From NCBI RefSeq assembly GCF_023065955.2, contig NW_026622874.1, positions 10,336,001 to 10,400,000 on the forward strand: a stretch of DNA of 64,000 nucleotides. Reading direction: 5' to 3'. The notes below the pieces were generated by a model. That model ran no database searches. It was not told the DNA's origin and saw only the letters and a program-made list of their open reading frames with translations. A program made the position numbers and the translations under genes. Source of the stretch: Ursus arctos (Eukaryota > Chordata > Mammalia > Carnivora > Ursidae). Shown one piece after another: positions 24,280 to 35,440 of this stretch. The number at the start of each line of letters is the position of its first letter. Position 1 is the stretch's first letter.

Positions 24280-24485
24280 TTTTTTTTTTTAAAGATTTTA
24301 TTTGAGAAAGAGAGAGAGAGAAAGCAGTGTGTTGGGTGGGGGGGAGCAGAGGCAGAGGGACAAGCAGACTCTGCACTGAGCACAGAGCCAGGTGTGGGGC
24401 TTGATCGCATGACCCTGAGATCACGATCTGAGCCGAAACCAAGAGTCAGAGGCCGAACTGACTGAGCCACCTGGGCGTCATCCCA
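24280..24485 (-). mobile_element. Can-SINE, older subfamily
   Basis: Minus strand. The target duplication is 'atcatggaaagcttt' (24265-24279) against 'atcatggaaaacttt' (24486-24500). The middle region reads as RC of the 'ttggtttcggctcag' class, resembling the 11.2 kb copy rather than the young copies. Confidence 0.92.
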
Positions 24486-24639
24486 ATCATGGAAAACTTT
24501 AAAATCACTTTTGCAAGACTGAAATTAAAGCTTGCGTATACAGTGCTTGTGGGACCCCTAGGTGCTCCATCACCACAGTCCCTTTAGGTGCCGTGCTTTA
24601 GGCTTTCCTCCCTGAGTTCTTGTCTGTCTCTTGCATTTA

Positions 24640-24800
24640 TCCCACAGCTCTGGAACCAGACAGACCTGCATGCAAATCTTGGGCAGTCTTGGACCGCCCT
24701 GCCCCTATATCTTTGTGAGGTTAAATAATCTGATACCCCACGTCATAGGGCTGGGGCGAAGCTCAACTAGTTAATATCTGTAAAGTACTTAGTGTCTGGC
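24640..24800 (+). mobile_element. MIR SINE
   Basis: Sense MIR: 'tctggaaccagacagacctg', 'gggctggggcgaagctcaac' and 'gtaaagtacttagtgtctgg'. Confidence 0.65.
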
Positions 24801-24814
24801 CCTCCAATCTCAAA

Positions 24815-24945
24815 CGTAAGTTCCACGACCATAGATATTTTTTGGCGCATTTTTGTTCACTGCTGCTTCCTCGGTGCCTAGAACAGTGCCAGGCACCAAA
24901 GTCGTGATCAGTAAATATCTGCAACTCAATGTATGGCATGAAGTT
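24815..24945 (+). mobile_element. L2 LINE 3' end
   Basis: Sense L2 end: 'cgtaagttccacgaccatag', 'ttcctcggtgcctagaacag', 'tgccaggcaccaaag' and 'tcagtaaatatctgc'. Confidence 0.65.
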
Positions 24946-25059
24946 CTCAGTAAGTGTTACCGATTGTTATATCCTTCTTTAGAGTCCAAATCCCTTGAGA
25001 AAAAAAGTCTTCTCTTTTTCTGTGACTTTGTATAATATCTAAGGCAGAACATAGCACCC

Positions 25060-25680
25060 TCTGTCCACTCTTGCCCTTCCTCCAGGCACATCACTGCTCT
25101 TCCCCTAAACCCTTTACATGCCTCCTTATGTCCTTAGCATAAAGTCCAGTATCCTTATGGTCGTTAACATGCATATGGTGATTTGGTCCTTGTCTCCTTA
25201 TTCTTCATCCTCGGCTCCCTGATAGCAGCTCCTCCCTGCCAGTGCCTGTAATAGAGCAGTTCTGTGCTCCCGTTTTATTGGACCTCAAGGCTCCTCCAAT
25301 GAGCCATAGCATTTTGCTTCTGGGCCTTCGAACATGCTATTATTGCCTTTGCCCCAGTATTCTTTTATTCCCCTTTGTTTGGCTGTCTCATACTCGTTCT
25401 TCAAGCTTCAAATTAAATGTTTCTTTCATTTTCATTGACTTTCTAAACTAGGTTAGATATTTCTTTGTAATTAGGTTCCCATCACACTCCATCTGCCTCT
25501 TTTGCATCATTTAGCATACATTAATATTTGTCATATCGGTTTTGTACCTGCCTGCGGAATCGGTGAGGGCTGGTATCCAATCTGTATTGTTCGGTATGGT
25601 ATCCCTGCAGTCTAGCCTGATGCGTGACACTCAGCAGGCGCTCCGAGATAGCTGTCAATCAATTTCAAGTGAAGGACATA
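25060..25680 (+). mobile_element. L2 LINE 3' region
   Basis: Long sense L2 segment in order: 'tgccagtgcctgtaatagag', 'ccttcgaacatgctattatt', 'actcgttcttcaagcttcaa', 'aattaaatgtttctttcatt', 'cccatcacactccatctgcc' and the tip 'actcagcaggcgctccgag'. Non-coding remnant. Confidence 0.75.
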
Positions 25681-25689
25681 TAAAGAGGA

Positions 25690-25930
25690 AAGGTTTTGGA
25701 CTCAGGCACATCGGGTTCTGATTCTACCATCCCTGTCTGCTTCTGCTGTGATTTTGGTCAAAACCCTTACCTTCATAGAGTCCTCATGTTTACTTATGCA
25801 AAACAGGGGTAATACAACTGATCTCAAAGGGTTTTATTTCAAGGTTAAATCGGATACAGTATGTAAAATGTCTCAAACAGTAGCTGGCTCATAACGTATG
25901 CTTGATGAAGTTAATCATTATAATTACTAT
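25690..25930 (+). mobile_element. MIR SINE
   Basis: Sense MIR: 'ggactcaggcacatcgggtt', 'gtgattttggtcaaaaccct', 'atgcaaaacaggggtaatac' and 'agtagctggctcataacgta'. Confidence 0.8.
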
Positions 25931-26315
25931 GATTAGTAATCTGACTAAGCCTGGCCTTGAAGAAAAGCTACTTATGTACTCACCGAGAATAAGTAATACT
26001 CGACAAATATTTAGGAATACCTGTTTCCTGTATTGTATTCCTTAACTACTCTCAGGCACCAAAGTCATTTAAATCTATTCTTGGCTTAAGGATGAAAGAA
26101 AACAACACACTAGTGTCCCTTCACTAAACTAAGTGACCAACTTATTTTTAATTCTTCATATATCATTTGGGGCTTCATGTTTCTCTTCCTACACCTGGCT
26201 CACATATCGTCTCGTTATTGTATGATTCAGGTGAGCAGAAGACACTAGAAGTATTGGTGAGCTTTGTATCGTGCCAGCCCCTTCATTTACAGTCTCTCAT
26301 GTACTAATTATTAGC
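25931..26315. other. Unique-like spacer
   Basis: Nothing recognised. Confidence 0.45.
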
Positions 26316-26319
26316 AAAT

Positions 26320-26470
26320 AGACAGAGGAAGCATGTGGTGCTTGAAAGCACGGCCCTTAGAGTCAGAGATCGCGGTTCAAACCCGAGCTCCACCACTTGG
26401 GCCAGCTTGTAAGGTAGGGCCTGGCACACAAGTGTCCAATGAACGGTGATGACGATTATGTTGTGAAATG
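26320..26470 (+). mobile_element. MIR SINE, internally deleted
   Basis: Sense MIR head 'gtggtgcttgaaagcacggc', then 'ttcaaacccgagctccacca', then directly the end 'ggcctggcacacaagtg'. The usual middle (ttacttaacctct) is missing. Confidence 0.7.
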
Positions 26471-26828
26471 GTAATGAGTAGTCATTTGGGAGGCTAATGA
26501 TTTATTTATTTATTTTAAGAAGAACTGCCTGAGTCTTCACAGAAGACACGTGGTTTGGCAGAGACCACAAACGACTCCAGGAAAGTTCTCATCGCGTTGT
26601 CACTGGAGAATGTTGGTTGTCACTGTCAGTTGTTTCGTAGGGGTGTTTCTCAGAGCAGAGACCGAAGCTGAGTGGCGGAGCCTGGTCAGGTAACTGATGT
26701 TTGAACACAGGTTTCACTTAAGGTGGCTTGAGTAGCCCTTGTAAAATAGACGCTGGCCAGGTGGCTTATTGCCCTGGGTGAAGGGAAACAAATGGATTCC
26801 AGTGGTCACAGGGCAACAAGCAGGGAAT
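26471..26828. other. Unique-like spacer
   Basis: Nothing recognised. Confidence 0.45.
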
Positions 26829-26847
26829 AGAAAATAATTCAGTAGAG

Positions 26848-27043
26848 GGGCGCCTGGGTGGCACAGCGGTTAAGCGTCTGCCTTCGGCTCAGGGCGTGAT
26901 CCCGGCGTTATGGGATCGAGCCCCACATCAGGCTCTTCCGCTATGAGCCTGCTTCTTCCTCTCCCACTCCCCCTGCTCGTGTTCCCTCTCTCGCTGGCTG
27001 TCTCTATCTCTTTCGAATAAATAAAATCTTTAAAAAAAGAAAA
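26848..27043 (+). mobile_element. Can-SINE, very young
   Basis: Complete plus-strand copy: the head 'gggcgcctgggtggcacagc' is followed by the ursid-like middle region, a CT-rich part and an A-rich tail. It is flanked by a perfect 19 bp duplication (agaaaataattcagtagag) at 26829-26847 and 27044-27062. The long perfect duplication and near-consensus body indicate a recent insertion. Confidence 0.96.
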
Positions 27044-27062
27044 AGAAAATAATTCAGTAGAG

Positions 27063-29050
27063 TTCTTGGAATGCGGTTGCAGTTGTTTTGCTGGAATACA
27101 GCAAGTCAGCAGCTACTTTACTACTTATTAAAGGAGTCTGTCCTTCATTCAGCAGCTTGGCTGTATCGACTGCATTTTCCTTGGTTGTGTCCTTTAGTGC
27201 TCCGGCAAAGAAATGCCTCACTGGCTCAACGTGCAAAGGAAAAGAACAACAGGAAAGAGGAGAATCAGATGCTATGACAGTGACAAGAAGCATGGGGTGG
27301 GGGCAGTGGTCCACGAGGCAGGTATGATCTCCGCAGGTAGATGAAGGGGTCTTCCAGGCTCTTGGGGAGAGACCTCTTCTCAGTTCATTCCTGTGTTGCG
27401 TTTTGTTAAAAAAGGAATTAATTTTTGTTCTCTATTTAAGAGAAAATGGGGACATGTGAAAAAAAATATAGGAGAAAATTATGTGCAGAAACCGTGCTGA
27501 TGTAGACAGAGGAAGAAACAAATGTCCCATCGCTGTCTGTCACCATCCATACGTGGGTTTGTAGAAAGAAAGCCTTTGAGAGACCTATAGCTTCATCATA
27601 CTTGCTCCTTCCTACCCTTCAAGTATAGAGGGGCCCTTGCTCTTTTCTTGTGTGAGGAGGACTTAACTTTGCCTATTCAGGCTAGCCATTCGGTACAATG
27701 CAGATCAGCAAAAGTCAGAGGACGCCTGGCATACCCGTGATCAAAGTATGTCCCCAAATCCCCTGTGATCACACACGAAAACCCAAAGTCTGTTTTTATT
27801 GATCAGTTTCTAGAAAGCACAAAATGTGAGCAAACACTCTAAATTGCATTATAGGCACTCGATATTTAATCAGCTTCTGGCTATGGCAAGCACCTGACAT
27901 TTAGCTGAACTGTTCTTTTCTTAAAGAGAGTATTCATATAGACTTTCCCTTCCTGAACGAGGGTGAATAAACGAGTCTGTTGTTGAAAGTTTCTGACACT
28001 GAGTGGCCTCTGAAGTCACCATCTATGCTGGTGGTCACGACGGTTTTGAGCTGCTAAGATTTTTAAGGTCTTCTTTTTATAAATGTGCCACCGAGGTGGT
28101 GTCGTCACGAGCTCTGATGCATGAACACCATTCGCTGACAGTGGTCATTTCTTTCCTGGACCTTCTTTTGGTACATTTCTCCCCATAGAATCCTTTGAGA
28201 AAGGTACATTTTAACCATCCGATAGATGAGGAACATAGACTCTCAGCAGTCTTAACTTTTCTTTGTGATGGTACCTCTGGAATTTGATCAGGAAGATCCA
28301 CAATAGGTTGGGATGGCTCGGCATCGATAAATAGCAACTTTGTAGAAGGCCTGTATGTTTTTGTGCTGTTTGTTGTGAACGAATACGGCATAGACCCATA
28401 GCACAGGAGACTTGGGCTAATTCCATACAATACCACCATAACTGACAAATAGAAGTCAACCTGCAACAGATTTTAGTTCCTAAAATGCCAAATAAATTAT
28501 ACTGTTTTTGTCCTCAAAATGACAAATGGTTTTTTTGATACCATATGACAACCTGGGACAAAGGGGGAAAAAATCAAATACAATTTAAAAGCAAGAAATA
28601 ACCAGAGTGGTTTCCATGGGAGAAAAATACAGAGGAAATATAGTGGATCTTGCAGGGTTCACCTGACCCCAACCCTTTTAGGATAGAAGCCCTTGTCTCT
28701 CAGCTCCTGGGAGCGTTAGTAGTCAACGACCCTCAACTAGAGAGATCTCGGGCAACAATCTTCAAAAAAGCTGAAGAAGGCTGGCTTGTCCAATTGTCCC
28801 TTCTCCAGACCAGTGACTGGCGGATGTGGGGGATGATAGAGTTGACCTCTGGCCCCAATTTGGGGGGGGGGGTCTGAAAGGCCATCCAGCTCCAGAGCTC
28901 CTGCAGGACTGGTGGAGACTTTTGTAGTCACTGTGTCGTGGTTCTCTGCGCTCTCTGCCCCTGACCGCCCTCCAGGGTGCTGATACCGAGGACACTGCAG
29001 TAAGCCTCCTGCACGCCGCTCTCAGAGTCTGCTGCCCAGCTGACTTGAGA
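27063..29050. other. Unique-like stretch
   Basis: No repeat recognised in about 2 kb. A 129-codon minus-strand frame at 28077-28466 has no recognisable domain. A G-run of nine occurs at 28862-28870. Confidence 0.4.
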
Positions 29051-29054
29051 TCAA

Positions 29055-29235
29055 GACCATCAGTGAGCACTTGGCACATGCCAGACCCTGGTCTGGGTGC
29101 TGTCCATCAAATGCTCACTCTACCAGGTGAGGCAGAGCTAAGGAAACTGAGGCCTAGCAAGATTAAGCAATTCGTCTGTAGTTACACAGTGGGGAGCAGA
29201 AGTGTCAAGATTCAAAGCCAGGCAGCCTGTAAGGG
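29055..29235 (-). mobile_element. MIR SINE
   Basis: Antisense MIR: 'gtgagcacttggcacatgcc', 'taaggaaactgaggcctagc', 'aagattaagcaattcgtctg' and 'agattcaaagccaggcagcc'. Confidence 0.85.
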
Positions 29236-29660
29236 CCGCGGAGGATCAGCAGAGAGGGAGGAGAAAGGAGAGAGTGGTCAGGGAAGTAGGGGGGACACAT
29301 GGTACAGCATGGGGGGCGCGTAGAGAAGAACAGCAATAGGAAGGGGTGATGGAGGGAGGGTCTGAGAAGGAGTGAGGGAAGGCTTTCAGGTTTCCTCAAG
29401 TGTGGAGTCAATGAAGTCAAATTATTGAACTTTTTTTTTTTTTAAGGTATACTTCATTTTCACCAAAATCTTGAGCCAGAATGTTTCTCTAAGCCTCAAA
29501 AATAAATGCATTAAAATTCTGGAGTCTGAGAAAACCAAATAGTGGCACAGATGGGAAGCAACAGGTGTCTAGGCCGGACTGGGCACCGGTGCTGCAGAAA
29601 GCCCTTGGCCCCACCCTCGTCATCTGTGACCCAGCACCTGCCCTCCACGCACAGCCCCGA
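29236..29660. other. Unique-like spacer
   Basis: Purine-rich (GGA/AGG) at 29240-29385, otherwise nothing recognised. Confidence 0.4.
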
Positions 29661-29664
29661 GGAG

Positions 29665-29860
29665 AGTCTGCACGTCTCCTGGCAGATGTGTAGAAGGACG
29701 TTCATGGTAGTATTGTTGCAAAAGTAAAGAAGTGGAGGCGATGATGATAACCCATCAGTAGAGAACGGGTAAATCAGTTGTGGTCCAGTTACTTACCCCA
29801 GTGATGCTTAGAGCAACTCTACACGAAGGAACCGCAGGGACACGCAGAGCGCGTGTGAAT
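29665..29860 (+). mobile_element. Old L1/HAL1-like 3' fragment
   Basis: Resembles the sense end of old L1s: 'tggtagtattgttgcaaaag', 'aacccatcagtagagaacgg', 'gtaaatcagttgtggtccag' and 'gatgcttagagcaactctac'. Confidence 0.5.
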
Positions 29861-29899
29861 CCCACACACTTAACACCAGCCGGAACGAGAACATCTCAA

Positions 29900-30170
29900 A
29901 ATAAAAATCGTAGTACTGACAGAGCGCTTACGCCGTGCGGGGCACTGGTCTACGTACTTTCCATATGTTAACTCGTTTACTCCTACCAAGATCCTAAAAG
30001 GTTGGATGTTATTATGAGTCCTATTTTATAGAAGGGGAAACCAAGTCATGCAGACATTAAGTAAATTGCCTAAGGTCACACAGCTACTAAGTGACTGAGC
30101 TAGAATTTGAACGCGGGCAGCTTAACACCGAGACCGTACCCTTAACACTCTAATCTTCTGCTTGGCCAGG
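29900..30170 (-). mobile_element. MIR SINE, nearly full length
   Basis: Antisense MIR in order: 'actgacagagcgcttacg', 'ctcctaccaagatcctaaaa', 'ctattttatagaaggggaaa', 'ctaaggtcacacagctacta' and 'tttgaacgcgggcag', then 'taacactctaatc'. Confidence 0.9.
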
Positions 30171-30219
30171 TACTGTGGTACAATTCTTAAATGCAGTTTA
30201 AAAATAAGCAAAACGAAAT

Positions 30220-30410
30220 CTATGCTGTGTGTGAATGTGTGTGTGAATGTGTGTGTGTATTATATACACACACATATAAACACATGTATTCCCCCCCACG
30301 TAGTATGAGAATATTCATATAATAATATATATAACATATTAGAAATAATTATATTATAATTATAACATATGTATGTTATATATACATAATACACACACAC
30401 ACAGGGAATA
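30220..30410. repeat. Compound TG/CA and AT microsatellite
   Basis: Alternating purine-pyrimidine stretch: (TG)n with 'aatgtgtgtg' units, (AC)n 'tatatacacacacatataaa', an AT-rich palindromic part at 30310-30385, and (AC)n at 30390-30402. Likely length-variable and prone to Z-DNA or cruciform structure. Confidence 0.9.
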
Positions 30411-30785
30411 ATGAACTCCCAATTCAGAATGCTGTTGCGTCTTTAGTTGGAGAGACAGTGGAGGGGGACAGGGAAGGAGAGTATAGACAGATACCAGGGT
30501 GTTGGTACTTTCTAATTCTCAGGATGGTAGAGGGTTTATTGGGGCTTCTTATCCTGCTTCACAACCTCATATAATACATAAGATAGCACAGAAGTCATGC
30601 ATCCAATACGACATTAAAAAGGAACCATCTGGGGAACCTACTGAAATGTAAATTCATAGGCCCAACCTGAGAATTTTAGGAATCTTCCTTTTTAAAACAG
30701 TCCAGACGGTTGTCACGGGGAGTCCAGAGCCCATGATATGCACATCCCGAGATAGAAGCTGGGGCGGATGCTTACCCACTAGGAT
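30411..30785. other. Unique-like spacer
   Basis: Contains MER-like text at 30630-30700 ('ggggaacctactgaaatgta', 'aggcccaacctgagaatttt'), possibly a MER5-type fragment. Nothing firm. Confidence 0.35.
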
Positions 30786-31010
30786 CAGTGGTCTATTGCT
30801 ACTTAGCAAATAACCCCTAACTTAGTGGCACATCTAGGGACCATTTTCATGGCTGGGAGCTGGAGCTGCCGCCGGCTGGCCCGCATGTGGCCTCTCGCCT
30901 TCAGTAGGCTTCACCCGGCTCTCCCCATGGTGTCAGGCAGGCTTTCCAGCGAGCCGGAGAAGCTGCAAGGGGGCAGCGTGTAAGTGCCTGGCATGGCCTG
31001 ACTTTAAGCT
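30786..31010 (-). mobile_element. MaLR/ERVL-type LTR fragment
   Basis: Resembles an antisense LTR: 'ggtctattgctacttagcaa', 'ataacccctaacttagtggc' and 'catggctgggagctggagct'. The subfamily is not determined. Confidence 0.45.
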
Positions 31011-31825
31011 CTTGACGGCAGACGCATGCATGTCAAAGCCGTCCGTCTCTAACATGTGCCAGCTGTGGGACACAGCTGCTAGCAAAACCACTAGATAAGG
31101 AGGCAGGACGCCCCCTCCTCCCTGTGCCCCTGCATGAAGTTCCCCTTTTAGAAAGCCCTGGGGAACCTAGCTAACTCAGGACCAACCCAGCGTCTCTCTT
31201 GTTTTGCCCTAATTCCTGCTCTTATGTTTTAAATTCACCAATGAAGAGTCAGCCTGTGAAACACTACCCCACCCTCGGACCCTAACAGAGGCAGAGCCCC
31301 AGGTCCACCCTCCCCCCACTCTTTAGCTGAGACCATGCTGTGTGGCCCTTGGGCATGCCATCTATCCTCCAGGACCCATGAGTACAAATCTTGCTCTCCA
31401 AAGGCCCCAGATGGCTTTGCTGAGGTGCACACTGGAATCATAACAAGAACTACAAGGGCAGGTGAGGACATAAGATCGGCCCCAGTGGTGGTTGGGGACA
31501 TGCATGTGGGGCTCTCTAGGACTCAGTATGGCCCAAGTGAGGGCCTCGGGCATTCCTAGCCCAGAACAGCGCTGGCAATAGGCTGGGACCTGGAACTCGC
31601 AATGTCACATTTGCTACCCTCGATGGTAGGAAACAATCACAGGGCGAGGTCAGATAGAAGGCATAGAGAAACGGACCGTCCCTCAGGATGCGGGGAATGG
31701 TGAAGGCCGTTGCAAAGAAGTGTGCACACAGGGGCGGGTATGATTACTGCAGCCGTCTTTGTAAGCCCTTTATTACCCCAGCACTGGAGCGCATGCATTC
31801 GGTCAGAGCATCTTTACACACTTCC
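31011..31825. other. Unique-like spacer
   Basis: No repeat recognised. Frames of 60-90 codons on both strands around 31.2-31.55 kb carry no domain. Confidence 0.4.
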
Positions 31826-31827
31826 TT

Positions 31828-31985
31828 TTTTTAAACCACTTTGTTGAGGTACGATTGACATGTAAAGAGCTTCACCTATTGAAAAATGAGTTTGGAGATA
31901 AGTATACACTCACGAAACCATCACCACCATCAAGGCCAAGGTATACCCATTATGTTCCAAAGTTTCCTTTCATCCTCTTTATTGT
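31828..31985 (-). mobile_element. Old L1 3' UTR fragment
   Basis: Antisense L1M 3' UTR: 'ccactttgttgaggtacgat', 'tgacatgtaaagagcttcac', 'cacgaaaccatcaccaccat' and 'caaggccaaggtatacccat'. Confidence 0.75.
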
Positions 31986-32109
31986 TATTATTATTATCAA
32001 TTAATTATTGTTTGTGTGTGCTTGTGTGTAGGGAGTGGGTAAGAACAGCTTAATCTTTTGTGCTTCTGATGCTCTTTCTGGCACACACTGTGGAGACAGG
32101 CAACTGACC

Positions 32110-32810
32110 AACGAATTAAGGGCTGAGATCCTGACCAAATTCATTTTTGCTCAAAATTACCCCCACTCCAACGTACAAGAGGCAACATTGTTTATAATAG
32201 CAAAATACTGGAAACACTAGAAACAAACTTGATGTTCATCAATACTGGACAAGTTAAATTACAGTACATCCCTGTAACGGGTATACTTTAATATAACAAT
32301 GCATCCATTAAAAAGAATAAAGTAGATCTCCCATTGACACAAAAGTATCTCCAAGATAGATTAGTAAATGAAAAAAAAAAAAGCAAAATGCAGAAGAGTG
32401 TATATACTACACTTCCATTTGCATTTTTAAAAATTTATTTATTTGAGAGAGAGAGAGTGGGGAGGAAGGGCAGAGGGGGAGAAGAGAATCTCAGGCTGAC
32501 TCCCCACTAAGCATGGAGCCCAATGCAGGTCTCTCAGGACCCTGAGATCATGACCTGAGCTGAAATCAAGAGTCTGACTCTTAACCAACTGAGCCACCCA
32601 GGTGCCCCAGGCCATTTGCATTTTTAAAGCATGTTTTTGTATGTATAAGCTCTCTCTTGAAGGATATACAAAAAGAGGAAACTGGCAATATTGGATTTCT
32701 CAGAGGAAAAATATGGACAACTGGGAGGCAGGGGTATAAGCGGGACTTATTTTTGCATTGTTTGAATTTTATCATCATGAGTACGAATCATTACCTGAGC
32801 AAACCACCTG
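32110..32810 (+). mobile_element. Old L1 (L1MC/ME-type) 3' end, split by a SINE
   Basis: Sense old-L1 3' end: 'aacattgtttataatagcaa', 'cttgatgttcatcaatactg', 'ccattaaaaagaataaag', 'atctccaagatagattagta', then after the SINE 'ctctcttgaaggatatacaa' and 'tttgaattttatcatcatga'. The SINE at 32432-32611 interrupts it. Confidence 0.8.
32432..32611 (-). mobile_element. Can-SINE inside old L1, older subfamily
   Basis: Minus-strand copy with a perfect 17 bp target duplication 'ccatttgcatttttaaa' at 32415-32431 and 32612-32628. Confidence 0.94.
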
Positions 32811-32971
32811 AATGGAATAAACACATTGTTCTTTCTTGCTTATGTACTTTCACCTTCAGACAGGACGTCCATCCTCCTGGGGGATTGCCCTGAGGAAGCC
32901 GGATGCTCCCGCCCTGGGCATCAGCCCGTGGCTGAAGTCCTCCGTCATCCCACTTGAGCTCAAAGGTTCTT

Positions 32972-33176
32972 TTTTTTTTTTTTTTAAAGGTTTTATTTAT
33001 TTATTCGACAGGATAGAGACAGCCAGCGAGAGAGGGAACACAAGCAGGGGGAGTGGGAGAGGAAGAAGCAGGCTTATAGCGGAGGACCCTGATGTGGGGC
33101 TCGATCCCACAACACCGGGATCACGCCCTGAGCTGAAGGCAGAAGCTTAACCGCTGTGCCACCCAGGTGCCCCAAC
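32972..33176 (-). mobile_element. Can-SINE, young
   Basis: Minus-strand copy with a perfect 17 bp duplication 'tgagctcaaaggttctt' at 32955-32971 and 33177-33193. The body is near-consensus (RC 'cacagcggttaagcttctgc'). Confidence 0.95.
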
Positions 33177-33289
33177 TGAGCTCAAAGGTTCTTGAAGGAT
33201 ATTCTCTTTTGGGCTCTTTTTTCTCCAGAATAAAACTGGCAGTTGCTATCCTGCCCACTGTAAATTACAAAGAAGAGAACCAAAATTTC

Positions 33290-33510
33290 TCCGTTCCTCC
33301 TATGCGCTGGCCATGGGGCCAGGTGTTTTTACACATTATGTTTTCATTTTATCTTTTTAACAAATCCCTGAAGTAAGAATTATTATCTTCCCCGTACAGG
33401 TTGGTTACCCAAAACTCAGAGCTAAGTAACTTTCCCAAGGTCGTTCAACTAAGAAATGGCAGAAGCAGGATTTAGGGCCTAACCCCAGAACTTGTGCTGT
33501 TTATAACATC
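33290..33510 (-). mobile_element. MIR SINE
   Basis: Antisense MIR: 'taacaaatccctgaagtaag', 'ccccgtacaggttggttacc', 'cagagctaagtaactttccc' and 'aagaaatggcagaagcagg'. Confidence 0.85.
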
Positions 33511-33754
33511 CCCCTCTCCTGCCCTCATTAGGTGGTACCTAAAATTCCCAGCCTTTCATTTATTCTTTTTTTAGCCCCCCTATAATCGAAGGCTCCTAAT
33601 AAAAGCCAGTGTGCCCCAGATCAGTAACACATTTAAAATCCACAAAGATCTTGTTGTGTTCTGAAGACCAAATCAGTCCTGTGTGGGGTCTGCACAGCAC
33701 AGACCGCCTGGGCAAAGGCAGCAAACTTTTAAAAACAACTGCAATTCGACAGCA

Positions 33755-33955
33755 GTTTTGAGTTTACAGAGCGCTTTTACGGACAGAACTGGCTTAACCC
33801 TCACAGCACATCTGCGGTGCCATCTTCCCTTCAGCCCGGTTTGCCACTGATGAAAGGGAATGTGTGGGAGGCTCAGTCCTTTGTCTGTGGTCCCACGTCC
33901 ACCAAATGACAGGCCAGGGCTCAGCTGAGGTCTCCTGACTCTGTCCTGGCACCAA
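33755..33955 (-). mobile_element. MIR-like SINE
   Basis: Antisense MIR-like order: 'gagtttacagagcgctttta', 'aaccctcacagcacatctgc', 'actgatgaaagggaatgtgt' and 'tctcctgactctgtcctggc'. Confidence 0.65.
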
Positions 33956-33972
33956 TAGGCTCTCTTGATTTT

Positions 33973-34157
33973 TTTTTTTTTTTTTTTTAGATTTTATTTA
34001 TTTATTTGACAGAGAGAGACAGCAAGAGAGGGAACACAAGCAGAGGGAATGGGAGAGGGGGAAGCAGGCTTCCCACCGAGCAGGGAGCCCGACAAGGGGC
34101 TCGATCCCAGGACCCTAGGATCATGACCTTAGCCGAAGGCAGACGCTTAATGACTGC
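33973..34157 (-). mobile_element. Can-SINE, 5'-truncated head
   Basis: Minus-strand copy with a perfect 16 bp duplication 'aggctctcttgatttt' at 33957-33972 and 34158-34173. The first approximately 20 bases of the tRNA-like head are missing, which is unusual for a SINE with clean duplications and points to incomplete reverse transcription. Confidence 0.93.
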
Positions 34158-34173
34158 AGGCTCTCTTGATTTT

Positions 34174-34525
34174 GAACAATCCTCAAGGACCCATAGGACC
34201 AAAACAAAAACAAACAAGCAAAAAGCAAGCCCTTACAATTGCTCCACAGTTTGTCCTTGCCCAAGTTAGGCTCACTCCTTGACTGAATTAAGATATGGCA
34301 ATGATGATACTGGAAAGGGAGACACTCATTAGAGAGCAAAATTATTAGCATGGCATCTTTTTCCTGATGAAGACTTTACGGTGTGCAGTGTAGCTCCGCA
34401 AACCTTTGTAAGGTTTTCAAGTGCCTGTTGGCAGCGAGAGTGCAGAAAAGCAACGGGAGGCCAGAGAGAGACCTTGGGCTTTGAACGTCATCCTCAAACC
34501 ATCGAACGTTGATCATTCATGCATT
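34174..34525. other. Unique-like spacer
   Basis: Nothing recognised. Confidence 0.45.
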
Positions 34526-34529
34526 GCTC

Positions 34530-35440
34530 GTTCTTCCTTTCACTTAGGTATTTTTTGAGTGCCTGCGACCTGCCAGGAATATTACAGAGATCACAGATAC
34601 ACCAACAATGGGACAAAACCCTGTCCCATGGACTTTAGTATGCAAATAAATCAGTAAATAAATGGATTGAGCTCCATTGTTGGGCTGGGCAAAGCTAAAC
34701 AGGCTAAGGGGCGCAGAGTGGTTGGGACGTGTGGGTGTGCCTGCTGGGACAAGAGTGTGTCTGCCAGGTGGACCAGGAAAGACTTTTCCGAGGAGGCGAT
34801 ACTAGTGTAAATGAGAAAGAAGGATCAGCCCAGAGAAGTCCATGTCTAGCAGAGGAAACGGCTCAGCTTGAGTCAAGAAGAGGCTAGGGGAATTCAAAGG
34901 ACAGACAGATGGACAGGGTAAGCAGAGCGGGGTTAGTGAAAGGGAGAGCAGGTGCGGGAGGAAGTCACTCCAGATCATGGCATGCTCCTGAGGCCAGGAG
35001 ACTGCTTTGTTCTAGTTAACAGGAAGCCATTGCACGATTTTAAGCAAGGTTATCTGATTTTTATTTCAAAAGGGTCACCCTTCCTACTATAAGAATGGGC
35101 CCCAGGGAAGCAAAAGTCAAATCAGGAAGACTGTGGGAGGCAGACAGATGATAAAGATGAGACATGCTCCATGGCAGCACAGCGAGGCATGTGATGGCCC
35201 AGGGACCAAGTCTGGCCCTTGTGGAAACAGTCTGCCAAGGAGATTGCGAGAAGTGGTACATTCAGAAGCTATTTCAGATGTGGGGGTAACAGGATGGGAT
35301 TGGACGTGGAGGCGGGAGGGCAGAGTGGCAAAGCGGAATCCAGGGTGTCAGCAAATAGGTAAGTGGTGATATCATCCACGGAGATGGGAAAGACCCAGGG
35401 AAGAGCAGTTTTGAGATAGGGAAATTTAAAATATCGTTTT
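34530..35440 (-). mobile_element. L2 LINE, long diverged fragment
   Basis: Antisense L2 order: 'ggtattttttgagtgcctgc' and 'accaacaatgggacaaaacc' near the 3' tip, then 'gggacaagagtgtgtctgcc', 'ggaggcgatactagtgtaaa', 'aacaggaagccattgcacga' and 'aggttatctgatttttattt', then 'ggtaacaggatgggattgga'. No coding frame survives. Confidence 0.65.

Noticed and set aside
26848..26920. tRNA-like sequence in SINE heads
   Set aside because: These are tRNA-derived heads of Can-SINEs with CT-rich bodies, tails and target duplications, not functional tRNA genes.
28077..28466. 129-codon minus-strand frame
   Set aside because: No recognised domain, no splice or promoter context and no codon signal. Frames of this length occur by chance in 64 kb.
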